This document shows, one piece after another, positions 60,100-64,000 of a DNA stretch of 64,000 bases (positions are counted from its first letter, which is position 1; the number at the start of each line of letters is the position of its first letter). Made by a program: the position numbers and the translations under genes. The notes beneath the pieces are model-generated. The model saw nothing but the letters and a program-made list of their open reading frames with translations, did not search any database and was not told the DNA's origin. The stretch is from the NCBI RefSeq assembly GCF_014863605.1, contig NZ_CP062252.1:4473001-4537000 (forward strand), given 5' to 3'. The stretch is from Pseudomonas allokribbensis (GTDB lineage: Bacteria; Pseudomonadota; Gammaproteobacteria; Pseudomonadales; Pseudomonadaceae).

Positions 60100-61017
60100 A
60101 TGCAGCCCTCCCTCCCCGAACGTTACCGTGGCGCCCTGCTCGGCCTGGCCTGCGGCGATGCCGTGGGTACCACCGTCGAATTCCAGCCTCGGGGCAGCTT
60201 CCAGCCCCTGACCGACATGGTCGGTGGCGGGCCGTTCCACTTGAAACCGGGCCAATGGACCGACGACACCTCGATGGCGCTGTGTCTGGCAGAAAGCCTG
60301 CTGAACAAAAACGCATTTGATGCCGCTGACCAGATGGGCCGCTATCTGAACTGGTGGAAATGGGGTTATCTGAGTTCGACCGGCGAATGTTTCGATATCG
60401 GCATGACCGTGAGTCAGGCGCTGGATCACTATCAGCACACCGGAGAGCCGTTTGCCGGCTCCACTGATCCCTACAGTGCTGGCAATGGCTCGTTGATGCG
60501 TCTGGTGCCCGTTGTACTGTTTTATTTCCCCGATGCCCGGCAAATCAGGCGATTCGCCGCCGACAGTTCACGTACCACCCACGCGGCGCCCGAGGCCGTC
60601 GAATCCTGCCAGTTGTTTGCCGAGCTGCTCGGCAAAGCCCTGGAAGGCGCATCGAAAGCGGAACTGCGCAGCCTGCCGCTAAGAACCTTCAGCCAGCCCA
60701 AGGTGGCGGCGATTGCCCGGGGCGACTACCTGAACAAGTCTGACAGGGAGATTCGCGGCAGTGGCTACTGCGTCGAATCCCTGGAAGCAGCGTTATGGTG
60801 CTTCCAGCACACCGACAGTTTTGCCGCAGCCGTCCTGCACGCGGCCAACCTGGGCGATGACGCAGACACTACGGCCGCCATCGTCGGCCAGTTGGCTGGC
60901 GCCCATTACGGCGTGCAGGGGATCCCGTTCGGGTGGCTGGAAAAACTACATGACGGAGAGGAAATTGCCGCGACAGCGGAGCGCTTGCTCAACGCATCGA
61001 GACAGCACAAATCCTGA
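60100..61017 (+). CDS. ADP-ribosylglycohydrolase (DraG family)
   Basis: A 305-residue binuclear-metal hydrolase that removes ADP-ribose from modified proteins or nucleic acids, or hydrolyses free derivatives. Metal-binding motifs: QWTDDTSMALCLAES (about residues 52-66) and LGDDADTTAAIVGQLAGA (about residue 250), with AGNGSLMRLVPV between and GALLGLACGDAVGTTVEF at the N-terminus. No partner ADP-ribosyltransferase is adjacent, so this is not a visible DraT-DraG or DarT-DarG pair. It is divergent from the SRPBCC gene. Confidence 0.88.
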   Translation: MQPSLPERYRGALLGLACGDAVGTTVEFQPRGSFQPLTDMVGGGPFHLKPGQWTDDTSMALCLAESLLNKNAFDAADQMGRYLNWWKWGYLSSTGECFDIGMTVSQALDHYQHTGEPFAGSTDPYSAGNGSLMRLVPVVLFYFPDARQIRRFAADSSRTTHAAPEAVESCQLFAELLGKALEGASKAELRSLPLRTFSQPKVAAIARGDYLNKSDREIRGSGYCVESLEAALWCFQHTDSFAAAVLHAANLGDDADTTAAIVGQLAGAHYGVQGIPFGWLEKLHDGEEIAATAERLLNASRQHKS

Positions 61018-61075
61018 TGGCGCCACGAAGTCGCTAAACTGCTCGGCACCTTCATTCATCAAAGCGAGATGACTC

Positions 61076-61480
61076 ATGTCCCCACGCCTGCTTCTGGCCC
61101 TGACACCCTTTTTTTTCACTTCCGTCGCCCACGCGGCCGTGGACTGCGCCAATGCCAGCGATCAGGCGACGATGAATCAGTGCGCCGGGCAAGAGAGCAA
61201 AGCGGCGGATAAAGAGTTGAACACGGTGTATCAGCAGATCACCGCACGGCTGAAAGAAGAACCTGCCAGCAAGAAACTGCTGGTCAGTGCTCAGCGGGCG
61301 TGGATTGGGTTTCGCGATGCCGAATGCGAATTTTCGGCGTCGGGCGTAAAGGGCGGAAGTATGTACCCGATGATCTACAGCGTATGCATCACGCGTGTGA
61401 CCAAGGGTCGAACCGAGGCTCTCAAGCAGTATTTGAAGTGTGAGGAAGGGGATGTGGGCTGCCCGGTGCCAGGGGCCTGA
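61076..61480 (+). CDS. LprI-type lysozyme-inhibitor-domain protein
   Basis: A 134-residue secreted protein: signal peptide PRLLLALTPFFFTSVAHA, then a cysteine-rich LprI domain with VDCANASDQATMNQCAGQES, KKLLVSAQRAWIGFRDAECE and VCITRVTKGRTEAL. Six cysteines in the mature part suggest disulfides. Mycobacterial LprI inhibits lysozyme; for proteobacterial members the function is mostly untested. It lies 58 bp after the glycohydrolase gene on the same strand. Confidence 0.85.
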   Translation: MSPRLLLALTPFFFTSVAHAAVDCANASDQATMNQCAGQESKAADKELNTVYQQITARLKEEPASKKLLVSAQRAWIGFRDAECEFSASGVKGGSMYPMIYSVCITRVTKGRTEALKQYLKCEEGDVGCPVPGA

Positions 61481-61486
61481 TATTCA

Positions 61487-61520
61487 AAACCTGAGCTGCT
61501 CGCGACTGCGGCAGCTCAGG
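61487..61520 (-). terminator. Probable terminator of the amine dehydrogenase operon
   Basis: CCTGAGCTGC (61490-61499) pairs with GCAGCTCAGG (61511-61520), loop 11 bases. On the minus strand it is followed by GTTTTG, a short T-run; it starts 11 bp after the beta-subunit stop. Confidence 0.6.
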
Positions 61521-61530
61521 CAATACAAAA

Positions 61531-62652
61531 TTACCGAACAAAAATCTGCGCCGTGGTAATCGCCATATCCCCACCCGGCAATTTGATGCTGCCGGTCTGT
61601 TTCATGGTCTCGGCATCAAAGATCGCCACGTCGTTGAACGTCCCGGCCAGGTAGATTTTGCTGCCATCCTTGTTGAACGAAATGCAGTAGTAGGAATGGT
61701 CCAGCGTGGCCGCCTGAATCAGTTTCTTCTGCTTGATGTCGTACTTCGCCAGACGATTGAGCACGCCGAACATCAGGTTCGGATCCTTCGGTGAGCGCAT
61801 GCCGCTGAAGTAGATTTCGGTCAGCGGGCCGAAGTCGGTGGTTTCGGTCTTGCCGGTCTTCAGGTCGATGCTGAACAGTCCGTACAGATACTCGGCAGTG
61901 GCCGGGTCCTGCTTCTTGTCCTTGAATTTGGCGGCGGTGTACAGCAGCGAGAAATCGTGGCGGTAAGTCTGCTGGTTCCACACGTAGAGCACGTCCGGCG
62001 CGCTGTAATTCGGGCGTTTCCAGTGGCGGCTGGGGATCAGCACGTCGAACTTTCCGCTCTTCACATCGACCTTGTACACATCGGCGCCCGCCACATACAA
62101 CGTGCCGTCATCGCCGCTCTGCATGATCGTCAACTGCCGTGGCGCCGGGAAGCTGCGCACCGGTTTGGCGTTCATTCCGGCATCGGTGGCGTAAACGTCC
62201 AGACGCGGCTGCTTGACCTCGTAGTGGTCGTTGAGCATCAACGTCGGGTTGGCGATGGTGTACAGCTCCTTGCCGTCATGGCTGACGGTGAAGGCGAACA
62301 TCGACCGCGCTTTCTCCCCCGGTTGCTGGGTGATGCTGGCGTGGAACACCTGCTTGCAGCTGTCCAGTTCGACACCGTAAACATCGGCGTAATGGTTGTT
62401 CAGCACATACGCGGTCTTGCGATCCGGCGACAGCTGCACGGTCCCGGGGCCAAAGGCGTCGGGCATCTTGCAGGTCTTGTACAAGGTGTCGGTCGCCAGG
62501 TCGATGACATGCAGGTTGTTCGGGTAATTGGTGGTCAACATGTACTCGTGACCGTCCTGCAGCGCGGTGTTTTCATCGGCCAGAACCGGGAGCGAACAGG
62601 CGCTCAGGACCGCGAGTGCGGCAAGGCCGCAGGCTTTGTTGAGGCTAGGCAT
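61531..62652 (-). CDS. peaD: Quinohemoprotein amine dehydrogenase, beta subunit
   Basis: A 373-residue periplasmic seven-bladed beta-propeller subunit of QHNDH (also called QhpB), which oxidises primary amines and passes electrons to a cytochrome or azurin. Signal peptide SLNKACGLAALAVLSACSLP, mature from about residue 25 (DENTALQDGHEYMLTTNYPN). Repeated propeller motifs such as TVQLSPDRKTAYVLNNHYAD and YYCISFNKDGSKIYLAGTFN are visible. AAGG eight bases before ATG 62652 sets the start. It follows the gamma-subunit gene by 23 bp, and no QhpE, F or G gene follows it. Confidence 0.92.
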   Translation of the reverse strand: MPSLNKACGLAALAVLSACSLPVLADENTALQDGHEYMLTTNYPNNLHVIDLATDTLYKTCKMPDAFGPGTVQLSPDRKTAYVLNNHYADVYGVELDSCKQVFHASITQQPGEKARSMFAFTVSHDGKELYTIANPTLMLNDHYEVKQPRLDVYATDAGMNAKPVRSFPAPRQLTIMQSGDDGTLYVAGADVYKVDVKSGKFDVLIPSRHWKRPNYSAPDVLYVWNQQTYRHDFSLLYTAAKFKDKKQDPATAEYLYGLFSIDLKTGKTETTDFGPLTEIYFSGMRSPKDPNLMFGVLNRLAKYDIKQKKLIQAATLDHSYYCISFNKDGSKIYLAGTFNDVAIFDAETMKQTGSIKLPGGDMAITTAQIFVR

Positions 62653-62675
62653 GCTGGAATCCTTCTTCTTAGGGA

Positions 62676-62999
62676 TCACTTGTCTTTCGGGAAGACAGTG
62701 CCGAGGTTGCGCCAGTTGTCGTTGGACGCCTGGGCATCCTTGTTCCAGTCCGGGTAGGTGCTCATCATGTCCGGCACCTGGGCCGGCCACCAGCACGGGT
62801 CGGAGCAGCCATACAGGTCGGCCTCCATCGGCTGGCACAGCGACGACACCCCGCCGAACGCATCGATTTCCCAACCCGGGTCGGTGGTCGAGGCACAGCC
62901 GGCGACGGAGCTCATCGCCACCACTTCTTCGATGCGGTTTTCATCCGCGGCCTGATCCAGCTTCAACGCTTTGTTATTGATTGCCTTGAGATGTTTCAT
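62676..62999 (-). CDS. qhpC: Quinohemoprotein amine dehydrogenase, gamma subunit (CTQ carrier)
   Basis: 107 residues: a leader of about 29 residues ([20 protein letters not shown]) and a catalytic peptide of about 78. All modified positions known from Paracoccus appear, offset by one: thioether pairs C35-E44, C55-D61 and C69-D77, and the cysteine tryptophylquinone pair C65-W71 in [15 protein letters not shown]. The leader is removed by QhpE-type protease; the thioethers are made by the radical-SAM enzyme encoded just upstream (stop codon one base from this ATG). Overlap of reading frames upstream argues for the ATG at 62999. Confidence 0.93.
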   Translation of the reverse strand: MKHLKAINNKALKLDQAADENRIEEVVAMSSVAGCASTTDPGWEIDAFGGVSSLCQPMEADLYGCSDPCWWPAQVPDMMSTYPDWNKDAQASNDNWRNLGTVFPKDK

Positions 63000-63000
63000 A

Positions 63001-64000
63001 TCAGTGAGCCTTGCGCGGAGTGATGTAGCTGCTGATGAACGCAGGGTTATTGGCCATGATCCGGGTGTAGACCTCGATGCCGAAGTCGACCCAGTCACGC
63101 ATCAGTTCGCAGTAGTGATAAGTCGGGTGGGCCGGGTCGCCGTAGCGGGCGTAGCTTTCGTGGTAGCAGCCGCCGGAGCACAGGTTGCGGATCTGGCAGT
63201 CGTGGCAACCGGTGTTGGTGCGGTCCAGACGTTGGGACAGGAAGTCATTCAACTCGACCTGTTTCACACCGCTGTGGACATTGCCGAAGGTCGGCAGCGA
63301 CGAGCCGGTGAAGCGATGGCACAGGTTCAACTCACCCTTGTGATCGACCGCCAGCATCTTCAACCCGGCACCGCACGGCAGGGCCTTTTTGTGGCCTTCG
63401 TGGATGTCGGTGATCAACTGATGCAGGTTGGAGAAACCGATGTTGCGGTGCTCCAGCGCGGCTTCCAGATAACGCCGACCCAGGCGCTTCATGCTGGCGA
63501 ACACTTCGATCAGCTCGTCGGTGGAAAGGTTGAAGCTACTGATATCGCCGGACGTCACCGGGGCAAACCCGACTTCGGCAAACCCCAGTTCGTTGAACAG
63601 GTGATCCCAGATGGTTTCGACGTCGGTGACGCCAGTGGTCAGGGTCACCCGCGCACCGACCGGGCGGCTGTTGTAGCGTGACAGCAGCATCTCTGCCTTG
63701 CGCCGCACCACGTCATAAGTGCCCTGCCCGCCCACCGTGATGCGGTTGCGGTCGTGCACGGTTTTCGGTCCGTCGATGCTCACTGACAGCCCGAAGCGGT
63801 GAGCATTCAGGTAGTCCACGGTTTCTTCGGTGAGCAGCGTGGCATTGGTGGTCATCACGAATTCGACGAACTTGCCGGCCTCGGCAAACCGCTTCTCGCA
63901 GTAATCGACCATGTACTCGATCAGCTTGCGATTGCTCAGCGGCTCGCCGCCGAAAAACACCACGGTGAAGCGTTCTTCGTCGGGGGATTCACGCAGTAGC
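63001..64000 (-). CDS. peaB: Radical-SAM maturation enzyme of the QHNDH gamma subunit (partial)
   Basis: The C-terminal 333 codons or so are in the window; the N-terminus with the CxxxCxxC cluster motif lies beyond position 64000. The visible part has [20 protein letters not shown] (the GGE SAM-binding motif) and the SPASM auxiliary-cluster cysteines: [34 protein letters not shown] and YHYCELM. It forms Cys-Asp/Glu thioether bonds in the gamma peptide (QhpD). Gene order alpha-radicalSAM-gamma-beta is the usual one, so the alpha subunit is expected just outside the right edge. Confidence 0.92.
   Translation of the reverse strand, partial: LLRESPDEERFTVVFFGGEPLSNRKLIEYMVDYCEKRFAEAGKFVEFVMTTNATLLTEETVDYLNAHRFGLSVSIDGPKTVHDRNRITVGGQGTYDVVRRKAEMLLSRYNSRPVGARVTLTTGVTDVETIWDHLFNELGFAEVGFAPVTSGDISSFNLSTDELIEVFASMKRLGRRYLEAALEHRNIGFSNLHQLITDIHEGHKKALPCGAGLKMLAVDHKGELNLCHRFTGSSLPTFGNVHSGVKQVELNDFLSQRLDRTNTGCHDCQIRNLCSGGCYHESYARYGDPAHPTYHYCELMRDWVDFGIEVYTRIMANNPAFISSYITPRKAH

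Overview
The window is chromosomal DNA of a Pseudomonas, most likely of the P. fluorescens group. The evidence is the gene content (psrA, lexA-sulA, fadBA, sthA, rssBC), the high-GC codon use, and runs of gene order that, from memory, match blocks of the P. aeruginosa chromosome: tal to copRS, lol to apbE, gap/mfd to slt, and tusA/rlmM/acnA. It is almost entirely core genome. I see no rRNA, tRNA, CRISPR array, integrase or complete insertion sequence.

Layout. 1-5.4 kb: the 5' end of an exopolysaccharide operon read leftward (phosphatase, BY-kinase/co-polymerase, glycosyltransferase, partial pyruvyltransferase-like gene) with a secreted glycoside hydrolase read the other way; their shared promoter region carries the same imperfect palindrome twice. 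5.5-14.1 kb: tal, the rssBC partner-switch pair, mlaA, a cap-less phosphonatase-like gene that has lost its catalytic residues, queF, a blue-copper protein and copRS with a CopR-type box. 14.1-22.9 kb: lolCDE (with a terminator-like hairpin before lolE), a PilZ protein, a glycerophosphodiesterase, sthA, apbE and a citrate-type MFS transporter. 22.9-36.4 kb: gap, mfd, csiV, a SWIM/SNF2 helicase, a methylthioinosine phosphorylase, nagZ, psrA with its own operator, lexA-sulA under two LexA boxes, and two small conserved genes. 36.5-50.5 kb: topA, fadBA, a 540-bp gene-free stretch ending in an orphan terminator, a universal stress protein, uup, slt and an ABC exporter. 50.8-58.4 kb: a small conserved protein, pdxB, a MATE exporter, tusA, rlmM and acnA, the last with a 140-bp MITE-like palindromic element directly against its ribosome binding site. 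58.4-64 kb: an RsmX/Y/Z-type regulatory RNA not represented by any reading frame, then an accessory set (kinase, SRPBCC protein, ADP-ribosylglycohydrolase, LprI protein) and the beta, gamma and radical-SAM genes of quinohemoprotein amine dehydrogenase, cut by the window end.

How the genes connect. PsrA (fatty-acid sensor), LexA and the predicted Rsm RNA are global regulators. RssB/RssC probably act on RpoS, so several layers of Pseudomonas life-style control lie in this window. Envelope work is represented by Lol lipoprotein export, MlaA, Slt, NagZ recycling and the exopolysaccharide operon; central metabolism by Tal, GapDH, AcnA, SthA and FadBA.

The items most worth following up are the Rsm-type sRNA, the element in front of acnA, the unexplained transcript that must end near 43,488, the duplicated operator-like palindrome at 4.2-4.3 kb, and the dead phosphonatase paralogue. 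I did not find a convincing new defence or mobile system.
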